Shown here piece after piece: positions 14,300 to 14,306 of a stretch of 14,306 nt of DNA. The number at the start of each line of letters is the position of its first letter. Positions within the stretch are counted from its first letter, which is position 1. The translations under genes and the position numbers were made by a program. The notes under the pieces are model-generated. The model saw only the letters and a program-made list of their open reading frames with translations, was not told the DNA's origin and ran no database searches. Location of the stretch: assembly GCA_035690725.1 (NCBI GenBank), contig DASSKF010000067.1, positions 1 to 14,306 of the forward strand, read 5' to 3'. This DNA is from DASSKF01 sp035690725. GTDB lineage: Bacteria; Actinomycetota; Actinomycetes; Actinomycetales; Dermatophilaceae.

Positions 14300-14306
14300 G
14301 GCAGTG

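Overview
The window is very GC-rich, uses GTG and TTG starts and leaderless-type promoters, and codes tightly on both strands. With dnaG, an encoded tRNA-Asn lacking CCA, F420-type LLM enzymes, a NarL/HisKA_3 two-component pair and a stress-sigma-type promoter (GTTT-N15-GGGTAC), it looks like an actinomycete chromosome. Placement near Geodermatophilaceae/Frankiales is only an impression. No phage, transposase or CRISPR is visible, so this is chromosomal accessory sequence beside a core replication gene.

Layout. 1-993 (-): the start of a TPP-dependent dehydrogenase E1 beta gene, preceded by E1 alpha, whose reading frame lacks the usual N-terminal helix. 1103-2500 (+): a BBE-type FAD oxidoreductase, divergent from E1 alpha. 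2554-4101 (-): an LLM (luciferase-like) domain joined to a C-terminal hemerythrin domain. 4225-6109 (-): a tightly coupled cassette of a heme-oxygenase-like diiron protein (HDO fold), a 67-aa CDGSH iron-sulfur protein and a small DPPW methyltransferase. The genes are joined by two ATGA stop/start overlaps, and a SigB/SigF-like promoter lies upstream. 6290-8156 (-): a response regulator and membrane histidine kinase. These diverge from an ABC permease and ATPase (8293-10049, +), and a 7-bp dyad sits between the two operons. 10132-11025 (+): a chimeric gene that joins an internally deleted GyrI-like domain to the C-terminal half of an aminoglycoside-adenylyltransferase-like protein. 11109-11489 (+): a small VOC/glyoxalase protein. 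11671-11743 (-): tRNA-Asn(GTT) with its hairpin terminator. 11809-14267 (-): dnaG followed by a small protein of unknown function with a 1-nt overlap.

How the genes may work together. The 2.5-6.2 kb block is rich in iron and redox proteins (diiron HDO, 2Fe-2S CDGSH, diiron hemerythrin joined to a deazaflavin/flavin enzyme) under a stress-type promoter, and is the best candidate for an undescribed system. The kinase has no sizeable extracellular sensor and faces an exporter operon, which suggests a detoxification module in which the kinase senses at the membrane or through the transporter. The E1 alpha truncation and the GyrI/AAD chimera suggest past deletions or rearrangements in this stretch.
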